IMG/VR virus record: IMGVR_UViG_3300025000_000075
Span: 1 to 64,000 of that record
DNA from: a virus
Strand: one strand, 5' to 3'
DNA: 64,000 nt
Shown here: piece after piece, positions 17,460 through 26,238 of the stretch
How the letters are laid out: the number at the start of each line of letters is the position of its first letter
Numbering within the stretch: the first letter of the stretch is position 1
Position numbers and translations under genes: made by a program
Notes under the pieces: generated by a model
Databases searched by the model: none
Seen by the model: only the letters and a program-made list of their open reading frames with translations
What the model was told of the DNA's origin: nothing

Positions 17460-19324
17460 ATTTTTTTCCTTAGATATTCAAGGTTTGCAGGATTTTGTTT
17501 GTCAATTGTATACCAGTCTGCTTTTCCTGTTCTTAAATCATGAGTATCTTTAAAATATCTTTTAAACATTTCTTTTATGTTCTCTAACCCATAATTTTCA
17601 ACAGCATATTTTCTTATCTTTTCTGGATTAAGCTTCTCAGATGATTTACAAGCCCAGTAAATATCATTCATAGTTTTACATCTATAACCAGTTATTCCAT
17701 GGAGGTTTGTTTCAACAAAAGCTCCATAGTCACTGGTAATAATTGGAGTACCACATAACATGGCTTCAATTGGAGCATGACCAAATGGCTCAACATATAG
17801 ACTAAAATAGATTAGAGCTTTAGCTTTTGATAAGTATTTAACTTTTTGCTTAAGTGGTAATACTCCTACTTCAACTACATGATCAAATACTTTATATACT
17901 GAACCCGCTTGAATGTCAGGATCAAATATACTACCACCGCCTATAACTACAAGTTTTTTGCCTAATTGGTGAGTGACATCAATAGCAACTGATAAGCCTT
18001 TACCCCAAGTTTTCCTTCCCAAGAATACATAATAATCATCTTTCTCTGCTTCAAATGGGTAATCATCTACATTAAAATATGCTGGGATAACATAATCATA
18101 GTTGTTTGGAAAATATGAGGGAGAGTTTTTATTCCACCTATAGTAACAAGCTGTTGCCCATGTGTATGATTCAAAAATTCTATCCGGTAAATATGATCCA
18201 CCATGTCCTATTCCAGGTTCAATACAAATACAATGAGATGCATAGACATCTGTGATAGGTCTAAAAGCATCCCCAAAGAAATTTAGAATAAAATCATGCT
18301 TTTTAACTCTTGACTCAAGACTTTCAATTGTATTCTTAATAAAAGCTTCAAAATCAAGACCTTCTTGATTAGTTAGATGGTCAAGAGCATTTTTATCTCT
18401 TTTGCCATGTATTTTATTATGCATGCTCTCAGAAACAACAGAAACAAATTCATCAATCTTCTCATCAATTTTGCTTCCTTCAACACCATAAACAATTACT
18501 TTATAGTCTAATTCTTTAAGCATCCTGCACATATAAATAATTTTAGTATTGAATGGATTATTAGGTGCTTCTTCCCATCCAAGTTTATAATCTGCTAAGC
18601 CTAATAGGTGAAACGTTGGTTTTTCTGGTTCTTTCAATTTTGTTTCAATAACTGAATTCACTATATACCCAACATGCCATGACATTTCATTGTTAGCAGC
18701 GGTTATAGTATCTGTAATAACCATACCTAGTTTTTCAAGATCCTCAATTGATATCTGGTTAATATGCTCAGATCCTTCATCTGCTGGATTTCCAGTAACT
18801 CCTGGCCACATATGTTCTTCTCTTGGTATAGTTATTAATAAAAGTCCATTATCAGATAACCAAGATTTAACTTTATTAATTGTCTCAGCTGGATTGATTA
18901 AATGTTCAATAATCTCTCCCATTATGATAACATCAAACTTTTCAAATGTTTTATATGTTTCAACATCTGCATTGATGTAGGGTAAAGCATATCTAAATTC
19001 TCCTAAGTGACATGCCTTTACATTTAATTCAAGACATTGAACTTTATTATAACCCAACATTTTAAGCTCATTTGAAAACAAACCAGACCAAGCTCCAATA
19101 TCAAGAATTTTGATATCTTTACCTTTTACAGCACTAAGAGTTGATACTGCATTTTTTACAAAATCAAGTCTAGGTCTTATTAAAGGATTATTTGCTGAAT
19201 CAAGCCATACATTCTCATTACCTCTATAATATTCTTTAACAATCTCTCTATTATGAGGGGTATTTATACCTTTCATTATCTCTGAAGTAGCTTTCTTGAA
19301 TTGTTCAGTACTTATTTTATTCAT
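17456..19324 (-). CDS. methyltransferase-glycosyltransferase fusion
   Basis: 622 aa. The N-terminal part is a class I SAM methyltransferase (IKILDIGAWSGLFSNEL motif I, LELN acidic end of strand 2, FDVIIMGEIIEHL, LLLITIPREE). From residue about 230 on is a GT-B transferase: FLGRKTWGKGL, VIGGGSIFD, LYVEPFGHAPIEAMLCGTP. The two domains in one chain suggest a sugar being both attached and methylated. ATGA overlap with the previous glycosyltransferase shows they are co-expressed. Confidence 0.82.
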   Translation of the reverse strand: MNKISTEQFKKATSEIMKGINTPHNREIVKEYYRGNENVWLDSANNPLIRPRLDFVKNAVSTLSAVKGKDIKILDIGAWSGLFSNELKMLGYNKVQCLELNVKACHLGEFRYALPYINADVETYKTFEKFDVIIMGEIIEHLINPAETINKVKSWLSDNGLLLITIPREEHMWPGVTGNPADEGSEHINQISIEDLEKLGMVITDTITAANNEMSWHVGYIVNSVIETKLKEPEKPTFHLLGLADYKLGWEEAPNNPFNTKIIYMCRMLKELDYKVIVYGVEGSKIDEKIDEFVSVVSESMHNKIHGKRDKNALDHLTNQEGLDFEAFIKNTIESLESRVKKHDFILNFFGDAFRPITDVYASHCICIEPGIGHGGSYLPDRIFESYTWATACYYRWNKNSPSYFPNNYDYVIPAYFNVDDYPFEAEKDDYYVFLGRKTWGKGLSVAIDVTHQLGKKLVVIGGGSIFDPDIQAGSVYKVFDHVVEVGVLPLKQKVKYLSKAKALIYFSLYVEPFGHAPIEAMLCGTPIITSDYGAFVETNLHGITGYRCKTMNDIYWACKSSEKLNPEKIRKYAVENYGLENIKEMFKRYFKDTHDLRTGKADWYTIDKQNPANLEYLRKKI

Positions 19325-19335
19325 TACTATTTCCT

Positions 19336-19632
19336 TTAATTTTTATTTATAATATCATTAATTGATTTAATTGATTTATTATCACTAACATTTTTTAAAA
19401 TACCATATACCAAGCTTTCTAATGACATCTCTTTTTCAATTTGTGTAATGTAAACTAATCTTATTACTAGAAAAAGTGCTACTAATACATAATAAATTGT
19501 ACTTATTACTGTAGATGGGTTAAACTTATCTAATATTAACCATGTTATCAATACTTGACTTAAATAAAAACCTTTCCGTATTGAATTACTCTTTAGCTTA
19601 TATTCTGATATAATCTGGACATTATTTCTCAT
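19336..19632 (-). CDS. small membrane protein, 98 aa
   Basis: Two hydrophobic segments near residues 22-35 (FYLSQVLITWLIL) and 42-62 (VISTIYYVLVALFLVIRLVY), then a soluble acidic tail. No family recognised. It sits between the glycosyltransferase fusion and the first C5-methyltransferase gene. Confidence 0.62.
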   Translation of the reverse strand: MRNNVQIISEYKLKSNSIRKGFYLSQVLITWLILDKFNPSTVISTIYYVLVALFLVIRLVYITQIEKEMSLESLVYGILKNVSDNKSIKSINDIINKN

Positions 19633-20651
19633 GACTCTTTTTCCAAATACTTTTTTACTTGTTTTAGAATATATTCACCAACTTGTGGTACAATACCTTT
19701 CCCTATCTGATCTAATACTTTATTTTCGCTTCCAATAAACAAGAAGTCTAAAGGTAGTCCCATAAGGCATGCTGATTCTCTTCCTGTAAGGAGTCTATGT
19801 TCCCAAGGATGTATGTACCTAGTTGCTGAAGACATGATAACTGGACCACATTTTGTTGAGTCCAGTCTTTTGTTGTTGATTCCTCCGTAGAGACCTTCTC
19901 CAGGACGAATACGAGACATTTTTTCAATTTTTTCTTCTGAATGTTTTGGAAAATGATCATTATGTAAAGTAACACCTTGTCTTCTAAGGTCATCAAGTTC
20001 TTCAAAGATAGGCCCAATAGATAGTTCAGCTCTATAATCTTTTTCTGGTGGTTCTAACATAAACCTAAAAGGAAATCTACTACCAATTGTAAATAGCCTA
20101 TCTCTCACTTGAGGTATACCAACTTCAGTTGGGGTAATCCTATGCTCTTCAATATAATAATCATACAGAGGAACTTCTTCTTTTGAGATTTGATGCTTTA
20201 ATATAAATCCAGCAGGAGTAGAATTAAATTGAACAAAGTTTTTCACAGAAGGTATATTTTCAAGAATGAATACTTTTGGTTTTCTAGCAATAATTTCTAA
20301 TATAAATCTTACATATTCAAAATCTTGAAATTCTTTCATAGCCATAGTTTTTGCATTCTTGGAATTTCTAGAACTTGATGATATCTCTCCACAACTTGGA
20401 CTTCCCCAAATAACATCAACTGGGTATTGATGAAAAGCTTCCAGTTCACTTGAATACATAATAGATTGAAAATTGCTACGGAAAGTTTTTATATTAAAAT
20501 AAGGTCGTGGTTCTAGACCCCATCTAGCATTCATACCTGCCCAAAGTGCTCCTAAAATAGGAAAACCTGCTCCACAATAGATACTACCAAAAGAAACTTT
20601 CGATATTGGATGTGGTATTAATTCATCTTTAGTGCTTAGAATTTTACTCAT
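19629..20651 (-). CDS. cytosine-C5 DNA methyltransferase homologue 1
   Basis: 340 aa. C5-MTase motifs in order: motif I-like FGSIYCGAGFPILGA, motif IV DVIWGSPSCGEISSSS, motif VI FILENIPS, motif VIII GIPQVRDRLF and motif X GKGIVPQVGEYI. The motif IV Cys is kept but the usual Pro-Cys is Ser-Cys. It would transfer a group to C5 of cytosine. Paralogous to the 22001-22990 gene, suggesting different specificities or a hypermodification role. Confidence 0.85.
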   Translation of the reverse strand: MSKILSTKDELIPHPISKVSFGSIYCGAGFPILGALWAGMNARWGLEPRPYFNIKTFRSNFQSIMYSSELEAFHQYPVDVIWGSPSCGEISSSSRNSKNAKTMAMKEFQDFEYVRFILEIIARKPKVFILENIPSVKNFVQFNSTPAGFILKHQISKEEVPLYDYYIEEHRITPTEVGIPQVRDRLFTIGSRFPFRFMLEPPEKDYRAELSIGPIFEELDDLRRQGVTLHNDHFPKHSEEKIEKMSRIRPGEGLYGGINNKRLDSTKCGPVIMSSATRYIHPWEHRLLTGRESACLMGLPLDFLFIGSENKVLDQIGKGIVPQVGEYILKQVKKYLEKES

Positions 20652-20946
20652 TTCTAATACTTTTCCATAAGATTAAATAATTTATTAAATCTTTGATAGT
20701 ATCATTTACTGATTCATTTGCAACAACTTTGTTTGGATTATTAGTTAATTCTCTTAATCTTGCAAGCTTAGTACCAATTAGTACTTTACAAGATTGCTCT
20801 TGTGTAACTCCAGCAAAATCACCGGAATATTTAAAATTAGAAAGACCATCAATCTCTGCAGCATAGTCATTCCCCTTTTTTCTTAATGTTTCCAAACACT
20901 CTGAAAAATCTGATTCCGCTAATTTAATTATGTCAGCAATTAACAT
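20644..20946 (-). CDS. DUF1599 / nucleotide-modification-associated domain 1 protein
   Basis: 100 aa with the family pattern KKGNDYAAEIDGLSNFK, GVTQEQSCKVLIGTKLARL and ESVNDTIKDLINYLIL. PF07659 (NMAD1) is a small all-alpha domain recurrently found with phage base-modification genes, which is its context here. It overlaps both neighbours, a C5-MTase and an N4/N6-MTase homologue. Confidence 0.75.
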   Translation of the reverse strand: MLIADIIKLAESDFSECLETLRKKGNDYAAEIDGLSNFKYSGDFAGVTQEQSCKVLIGTKLARLRELTNNPNKVVANESVNDTIKDLINYLILWKSIRNE

Positions 20947-21697
20947 TCTTTAACCTCTCTATAGTATAAGAAATAGCATTATGATTTATGTCACACCCAA
21001 TGAAATCTATATTTAATTCTTTTGCAACAACAACAGAAGTTCCTGAACCAACAAAAGGATCAAAGAATACTCCATCACTTGGACAACTTGAGTCTATAAT
21101 TGGATATAATAAAGATTTTGGCTTTTGAGTAGGGTAACCAGTTCTCTCTGTTTTATCATTTTGACCTAGAATTGAAATGGTCCATACATCGTCTAATATT
21201 TTACCTCTTTGATCATAATATTTTTCTTTATCATAACCTCTTGGTGCAGTTTCTGAATATGGTTGTCTTACATATTTAGAATCTGGGTTGAAATAATAGT
21301 TCTCAGTTTTTGTATATCTTAATATAGTATCATGTCTTTTTCCAAAATCTTTTTTCTTACGAGGTGCAGAATTATAGTACCATATTATTTCATTTCTGAA
21401 ATTATGATCACCAAAAATACCATCAATAAGTATTCTTATCCAATGGGAAATGATTGAATCACAATGAAAGTATAATAAACCAGTTGGTTTAAGAACCCTA
21501 TGCATTTCTATTAATCTTGGAGTATAGAATTCCAATATGTCTAATCTCACAGGTTTTAAATCTTTAAACTCCTTAAAATCTTTTCCAGTACCAAATAACA
21601 CATCCCCATATATCAAATCTATACACTTACTTGGTAATTCTTTGAGTAAGTATAGATTATCACATTGATAAACTTGATTTACTAGGATTTCATTCAT
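20933..21697 (-). CDS. N4/N6 DNA methyltransferase homologue with altered catalytic motif
   Basis: 254 aa of the beta-class amino-MTase type: the N-terminal catalytic region (VYQCDNLYLLKELP, CIDLIYGDVLFGTGKDF) precedes a C-terminal SAM-binding motif I (FFDPFVGSGTSVVVAKEL). TGYPTQKPKSLL is also typical. The catalytic DPPF/DPPY motif is DVLF here, which is unusual and could mean loss of activity or altered chemistry. It is embedded in the modification operon. Confidence 0.8.
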   Translation of the reverse strand: MNEILVNQVYQCDNLYLLKELPSKCIDLIYGDVLFGTGKDFKEFKDLKPVRLDILEFYTPRLIEMHRVLKPTGLLYFHCDSIISHWIRILIDGIFGDHNFRNEIIWYYNSAPRKKKDFGKRHDTILRYTKTENYYFNPDSKYVRQPYSETAPRGYDKEKYYDQRGKILDDVWTISILGQNDKTERTGYPTQKPKSLLYPIIDSSCPSDGVFFDPFVGSGTSVVVAKELNIDFIGCDINHNAISYTIERLKNVNC

Positions 21698-22004
21698 AAG
21701 AAATTATCTTATCATTACGTAAGAAATTTAATTCTCTCGCACTTAATTCATATTCCTTTTCATTTGGAATAAAATCTATTAAAACTTGACAGAAGTTAAC
21801 AGAGTCATCTATTTTCAATAACTCAAAATCTTTCTTTTCTTTAATAAGTTGACGATCGTCTGCATTAAGATGGCCTCTTCTTAAATCTTCCATTTGTTCA
21901 GCTAATTTAGCTGCAACAGTTTGTAATAATACCATTTTTCTAGAAGCCATCTCTTTAATTCTAGAACCATTAATTGTTATTAGTATCGATTGAAAATTAC
22001 TCAT
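21690..22004 (-). CDS. hypothetical protein, 104 aa
   Basis: Helical, charged protein (KLAEQMEDLRRGHLNADDRQ). No family recognised. It overlaps methyltransferase genes on both sides (ATGA type), so it is probably an accessory of the modification island. Confidence 0.62.
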   Translation of the reverse strand: MSNFQSILITINGSRIKEMASRKMVLLQTVAAKLAEQMEDLRRGHLNADDRQLIKEKKDFELLKIDDSVNFCQVLIDFIPNEKEYELSARELNFLRNDKIISYE

Positions 22005-22990
22005 CCTATAACTCCTAAATCAATATTTCTTTCATAATTGTATTTAATCTCACTTGCTATATGAGCAGCAACTTGTACTGGTATACTTCTACCAATTAAA
22101 TCCAGCTTTGTTGAAAAACTTATATGCCCAAATTGAAAATCTAATGGGAATCCTTGAAATGTAGCCGCTTCTCTTGGTGTAAGTACTCTATCATGCCAAG
22201 GATGTACATATTGAGTTTTTGATGATGCAATAACTGGGCAAATCTTTTCAGGATCTAATCTTTTATTATTTTGAGTTCCATAAAAACTATCACCTGGTAA
22301 GAGCTTATTAAAACCTTGTTTTCTTTCTTCAGAATGATTAGGATGTTCATCATCATATAATTTTCTATCTTTTCTTAAAAGATCTAATACAATTAAAACT
22401 TCTCCAGCTTTTTTACCAGCGAGCATTGTAGAAGGTTTAAGATACATAAAATCTAAATTCTTTAGCGAAAAGAAAATAAATAAACGTTTTCTAGACTGTG
22501 GCGTTCCATATATTTGTGAATCAACATTAACAATTTGAACACGATAATGATCTGGATATGAGAATGATTCTTTTGTTGATATACAATAAAGTTCATTATG
22601 CCTTACTTCAAAAAACCTAAGGAGAGAAGGTAAATATTCCATAACAATATATGGAGCATTTGTATAAAGTAATTTTACTAGAGCATGATAAAATTCAAAA
22701 TCTTTAATGCCAAGAGTCTTTAAACTTGAACGATCCTTTCTTTTCACTCCTAATGCAGAAATTTGACTACAGGATGGAGATGATATTAAAACTGTTGGAG
22801 TAGGATAATTTACTAATCCATCATCAAAATCATTACTAATACTTATATTAGGGAAATTATCATAAAAAGCTACCTTACCTTTATGTATAAACTCTCTATT
22901 ATCCACATTAAAAAGCACATTATAACCTTCTAATTGGAAGCCTAATAAATTACCTATGCCGCATTGAAAACCACCAACAGAAAATTTCAT
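22001..22990 (-). CDS. cytosine-C5 DNA methyltransferase homologue 2
   Basis: 329 aa. Start MKFSVGGFQCGIGN is supported by GGAGAAACA before the ATG. Motifs: VGGFQCGIGNLLG (I), VLISSPSCSQISALG (IV, Ser-Cys instead of Pro-Cys), YIVMEYLPSL (VI, ENV reduced to EYL), YGTPQSRKRLFIF (VIII) and GRSIPVQVAAHI (X). It shares the SPSC variant and the KRLDPEKICPVIASSKTQYVHPW block with homologue 1, so the two are paralogues. Confidence 0.83.
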   Translation of the reverse strand: MKFSVGGFQCGIGNLLGFQLEGYNVLFNVDNREFIHKGKVAFYDNFPNISISNDFDDGLVNYPTPTVLISSPSCSQISALGVKRKDRSSLKTLGIKDFEFYHALVKLLYTNAPYIVMEYLPSLLRFFEVRHNELYCISTKESFSYPDHYRVQIVNVDSQIYGTPQSRKRLFIFFSLKNLDFMYLKPSTMLAGKKAGEVLIVLDLLRKDRKLYDDEHPNHSEERKQGFNKLLPGDSFYGTQNNKRLDPEKICPVIASSKTQYVHPWHDRVLTPREAATFQGFPLDFQFGHISFSTKLDLIGRSIPVQVAAHIASEIKYNYERNIDLGVIG

Positions 22991-23631
22991 TGTTTCTCCA
23001 TTAAATGAAGTGCTCTTACCCATTTATTTCCATCATAATACATGAATGAGTTTAATATTTCAGATTGATAAATATCTTCTTTGATTGCTTTCCTTTTACA
23101 TGTTTTTAGTAAAGCTTCTTTACCTTCATAAGAGATTCTAAATCCATTATTTTTATCAAATACATAATATGAAGGCCAAACATATAAAAGATTTGAGTCA
23201 ATATCATTAAATTGATAATAACTTGAGTCTTTATATTGAAGATTAGATTTATGAGACTTTACTAATTCATGTAAAAAATTCTGATTTTCTAACCAAAAGG
23301 GTTCTTTAAAATAAGCATGTCGTGCTGTATAACAATATTCTTCAAAGAAGCTCATATACTTATGTATAGTCTTTATAGCACTTTTTGATTGAAAAGCTTT
23401 ACAACATTCAAAACCATATCTTGCTAAAAGATTCTCTGAGCTCATCCACATTTGAACCACAGGATGACTCAAATATCTACCAGTTCCTTTTATTAAAATT
23501 TGTAAGATTTGGTATGCTTCAAGAATTTGTTTATTTAAACGCTTATTATCAAGAAATTCTAAGCCTTTACATAAGTCTTTGAAATAGATAGTTTCAGCAA
23601 ATTCTTTATCAGACAATAAAAAAGTTTGCAT
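22987..23631 (-). CDS. pyrimidine-dimer DNA glycosylase-like (MSMEG_6728-type) protein
   Basis: 214 aa. The N-terminus MQTFLLSDKEF, EFLDNKRLNKQILEAYQIL and HPVVQMWMSSENLLARYG matches the MSMEG_6728 family, annotated in the Pyr_excise (T4 endonuclease V-related) group. Such enzymes are expected to act on UV-damaged DNA, but the family is not well characterised. ATGA-coupled to C5-MTase homologue 2, so a role with modified bases is also possible. Confidence 0.65.
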   Translation of the reverse strand: MQTFLLSDKEFAETIYFKDLCKGLEFLDNKRLNKQILEAYQILQILIKGTGRYLSHPVVQMWMSSENLLARYGFECCKAFQSKSAIKTIHKYMSFFEEYCYTARHAYFKEPFWLENQNFLHELVKSHKSNLQYKDSSYYQFNDIDSNLLYVWPSYYVFDKNNGFRISYEGKEALLKTCKRKAIKEDIYQSEILNSFMYYDGNKWVRALHLMEKQ

Positions 23632-24137
23632 TATATACTCGGTATTTCTATATTTGAATTATCTGAATTATTTATTGAAATAATCTTAATACCCTCATTT
23701 TCAAGTACTTTAACTACTTCAAAATACATGGTTTGAATTTTTAATATTTCATCTAAACTGAAAAGTTTTTCTGTTCTGACAAGTTTTCTTCTCTCAATAG
23801 AGTTTGAATCAGCATATACAAAGAAAACTTTTACAAATGGATCTTTTAAAGCTTCCATTATATATGTTTTATCATATTCTCTTTCAAAGAAAGTACCATA
23901 AACAAGTGATGAAAGTAATGACCTATCAACTGCCACATTAATAAGTTCTCTTATTGGCCATATAGTAAGCCAAAAGAATTTTTGTAATTCTTCAATTAAA
24001 TTTGTAAGTAAGAATTCTTTTGACATCCCCAATACATCAAAACGTTTTTTAATGAGTGGAATGTTATTCTTTTTTGAAAAGGCTTCAGCTAACGTTGTTT
24101 TTCCTGATAAATCTGAGCCTTCAAAGATATAAATCAT
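23631..24137 (-). CDS. deoxynucleoside monophosphate kinase (thymidylate kinase-like)
   Basis: 168 aa P-loop kinase: EGSDLSGKTTLAEAF (Walker A at residues 7-14), VDRSLLSSLVYG (the DR(Y/S) substrate-site motif of TMP kinases) and a basic lid region (ERRKLVRTEK). A phage dNMP kinase would be needed to phosphorylate modified monophosphates such as hydroxymethyl-dCMP, as T4 gp1 does. Its immediate upstream neighbour is a ThyA-family enzyme, supporting that role. Own promoter at 24164-24171. Confidence 0.8.
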   Translation of the reverse strand: MIYIFEGSDLSGKTTLAEAFSKKNNIPLIKKRFDVLGMSKEFLLTNLIEELQKFFWLTIWPIRELINVAVDRSLLSSLVYGTFFEREYDKTYIMEALKDPFVKVFFVYADSNSIERRKLVRTEKLFSLDEILKIQTMYFEVVKVLENEGIKIISINNSDNSNIEIPSI

Positions 24138-24163
24138 GTAATTAATCCCTTAATTTTACAAAA

Positions 24164-24171
24164 CAAATATA
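24164..24171 (-). promoter_or_regulatory. TATATTTG promoter box (leftward)
   Basis: TATATTTG leftward followed by TTTTGTAAAATTAAG, 27 bases before the dNMP kinase start. It would drive the kinase, glycosylase and modification genes to its left. Confidence 0.72.
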
Positions 24172-24182
24172 ATTCAGCTTTG

Positions 24183-25076
24183 TTAGAGTAAAAGAATTTT
24201 AAATTCATTTATAATTTCAGACCCTTTTAATAAAGCATTTTTCTGATAAATATATATGAGAGCATTTGCATATTGTTGACCAAAGGAACTGAGTTCATGA
24301 TTATGATAGTAAAAAAAGCCTTCACCTCTATCAAGTCTAAAAGCTATATTAGTTATTTCTAATCTTTCTTTCTCACCAAATCTCCAATCATCACAATAAT
24401 CAAGGGAAGAGGTTTTTGATAATGCATTTAGAGTATTTTGCACACTACCTGTAACATCTCTTTTCTTTTGATAGTACCCAAATGAAGCATTAAAGTTAAA
24501 ATTTCCTAATTCAATTCCTAATACAGAGGCTAAATATCTTTGTAGCATTGTGTGATGAAAAACATCATATGGTAATAGATTCATTATATCAACAGTACGC
24601 ATATATACAGAACAATGTAACTTATTCTGAATTTTGAAGAAGTGAATATTTAATGTACAAGGCCTTCTATCCATTTCTTTTATGTAAAGATACTCAGGTT
24701 TCCACATTGTTAAAATAGCTTCTCGATCTGCTGAAAGTTTTAATTTTTTTAAGATGTGTGGAATTTGTATTGTATATTCCTCACCATAACTATAATGAAA
24801 TTCTCCATTTTCTTTTTCAAGTTTTCTTTTCCAAGCAGGTCTAAAAGTCCATGCTGATCCAGGATTTTGCATTTCCTTTTCCTCAAAAGCCAACCTGTTT
24901 GCTAGTTCAACAAAAGCCCATGACCAGTTTTTCTTATGGTTAATTAATGATAAAACAGGATTTGTAATTGTAAAACTAATTGGAGTAATTGTCTTAGCTT
25001 TTGCCCACAAAATACCTTCGTCTAAAGTTTTTTGAAGAATCTTTATATAAATTTCTTGAAAATTATCTGATGTCAT
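24183..25076 (-). CDS. ThyA-superfamily enzyme, probable dCMP hydroxymethylase
   Basis: 297 aa. Thymidylate synthase landmarks: EFHYSYGEEY, KLSADREAILTMWKP, catalytic RRPC (C140), LHCSVYMRTVDIMNLLPYD (R160, D163). Thymidylate synthases carry Asn where this protein has D171 in LPYD. In T4 dCMP hydroxymethylase that position is Asp and confers dCMP specificity. The C-terminal HxY is replaced by GYY. Since the phage also encodes ThyX, this enzyme is free to make 5-hydroxymethyl-dCMP from dCMP and methylene-THF. dUMP hydroxymethylation remains possible. Confidence 0.75.
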   Translation of the reverse strand: MTSDNFQEIYIKILQKTLDEGILWAKAKTITPISFTITNPVLSLINHKKNWSWAFVELANRLAFEEKEMQNPGSAWTFRPAWKRKLEKENGEFHYSYGEEYTIQIPHILKKLKLSADREAILTMWKPEYLYIKEMDRRPCTLNIHFFKIQNKLHCSVYMRTVDIMNLLPYDVFHHTMLQRYLASVLGIELGNFNFNASFGYYQKKRDVTGSVQNTLNALSKTSSLDYCDDWRFGEKERLEITNIAFRLDRGEGFFYYHNHELSSFGQQYANALIYIYQKNALLKGSEIINEFKILLL

Positions 25077-25129
25077 TTTTTCTCTTGAGTTTTAATTCTT
25101 AATCAAATAAATTGATGCAATTTAATAAA

Positions 25130-25387
25130 TTATAAAACCTCATGTGGAAACTTCCGTGAAAAAAGTATATCTGCTTTTGTCATCAATTTATTGATATAAT
25201 AACTTGAATAAGTTTCTAAAGCTTTATTAAATTCTAAACTTCTAAATAGCATTGATACAAATGATTTATTATTCATAATAATAGTATTTGTATCTTCAAA
25301 GAAGTAAAAACCTGCAGTAACATTATTTGAGACTATAACTTGCTTGTCTATAAATCGTTTATAGATTCCTTCAGACATATTTATCAT
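25130..25387 (-). CDS. hypothetical protein, 85 aa
   Basis: Not recognised. Start overlaps the upstream stop (ATGATAA); an alternative ATG is three codons further. Mixed strand and helix, no cysteines. Confidence 0.58.
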   Translation of the reverse strand: MINMSEGIYKRFIDKQVIVSNNVTAGFYFFEDTNTIIMNNKSFVSMLFRSLEFNKALETYSSYYINKLMTKADILFSRKFPHEVL

Positions 25388-25644
25388 GATGTTATATCTT
25401 TTGGTTGTTCATCTAATGATGGATCTATAATTGCTAATTCTGGAAAAGATCCGGTATTTTTGTACTCATCAATAAGATTAATAGTTACTTCTTCTAGTCT
25501 TGCTTTTAATTTGCTTAAATCAATAAAAACAGTTGATGGGATTGAAATAGCCATCGATTGAGAAAATTCTTGTCTCTGTACACCTTTTTGTTGAAAAATA
25601 ACTGTGATCATGCTTTCATATTGGTCAACTGCTGTTCTTGCCAT
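25384..25644 (-). CDS. hypothetical protein, 86 aa
   Basis: Strong SD (AAAGGAG) before MARTAVDQYE. Helical, Gln-rich N-terminus. No family recognised. It follows an intergenic region with two hairpins, so it likely begins its own unit. Confidence 0.62.
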   Translation of the reverse strand: MARTAVDQYESMITVIFQQKGVQRQEFSQSMAISIPSTVFIDLSKLKARLEEVTINLIDEYKNTGSFPELAIIDPSLDEQPKDITS

Positions 25645-25757
25645 TTTAAACTCCTTTATAATTTAGGCCCTCAACTTAGAGGGCCTGTGCAAAAAATAAC
25701 TCTACCAATCTATCTATACATTTCGATTATAGATAGTTTTTAAGTCATAAGATCTCC
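25645..25757 (-). ncRNA. intergenic RNA region with two hairpins
   Basis: Two perfect inverted repeats: CTATCTATA (25710-25718) with TATAGATAG (25728-25736), and GGCCCTC (25666-25672) with GAGGGCC (25679-25685). Leftward they form consecutive stem-loops separated by a T6 run (GTTATTTTTTGC), then the AAAGGAG ribosome site. The first plus the T run is terminator-like; the second may control the downstream gene. Confidence 0.5.
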
Positions 25758-25991
25758 TTATGTTATTGGATAAATCTTTCCTCCATGAGAGCCACAATCT
25801 GGACTTATGCATTCACCTTTTGAGTTAACTTGTATGTATCCACCTTGTATTTTACAACCTTCGCATAATACAACTGGATATAATTCATTTTTATCATCTT
25901 CAGGAGTGCTTAAACCATAAAAATCATACTTAGTTGAATCCTCAAGAGGTTTAAATAATTTATCATGACATTGTTTACAAAAATCAGCCAC
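25758..25991 (-). CDS. small zinc-ribbon-like protein, 77 aa
   Basis: Three pairs of metal-ligand-like residues: CKQC near the start, CEGC mid-protein, and CISPDC near the end. Probably zinc-binding; function unknown. Overlaps the ACP gene by 8 bases. Confidence 0.65.
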   Translation of the reverse strand: MADFCKQCHDKLFKPLEDSTKYDFYGLSTPEDDKNELYPVVLCEGCKIQGGYIQVNSKGECISPDCGSHGGKIYPIT

Positions 25992-26229
25992 TTAACCTCC
26001 CATAACCATAATCAACTAATTCTTTTACAGTGAAAAGATTTTCAACATCCCCCTCTGGTATAGAAATATCAAAAAGTGATTCACACTCCATTAGAATTTC
26101 TATAACATCTAGTGAATCAGCACCTAAATCATTTATTAAGTGTGAGCTTTCTGTAATTTCAGAAAAATGAACACCCAACTTATTCTCTAAGATACTCTTA
26201 AATTTCAAAAGTATAGCATCTCTTTCCAA
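25984..26229 (-). CDS. acpP-like: acyl carrier protein
   Basis: 81 aa, the usual ACP length. NDLGADSLDVIEILMECE contains the phosphopantetheine attachment Ser (S39) in the DSL motif, preceded by the usual helix I (LLKFKSILENKLG) and followed by helices III and IV. It would need host holo-ACP synthase. ACPs are rare in phages. It lies between a dUTPase-like and a zinc-ribbon gene, with no other lipid gene in the window. Confidence 0.9.
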   Translation of the reverse strand: MERDAILLKFKSILENKLGVHFSEITESSHLINDLGADSLDVIEILMECESLFDISIPEGDVENLFTVKELVDYGYGRLSG

Positions 26230-26238
26230 AACAACCTC

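Noticed and set aside
25666-25685. Canonical terminator at GGCCCTC/GAGGGCC
   Set aside because: The following leftward bases (TAAATTATAAAGGAG) lack a clear T tract and include the next SD, so a regulatory hairpin is as likely.
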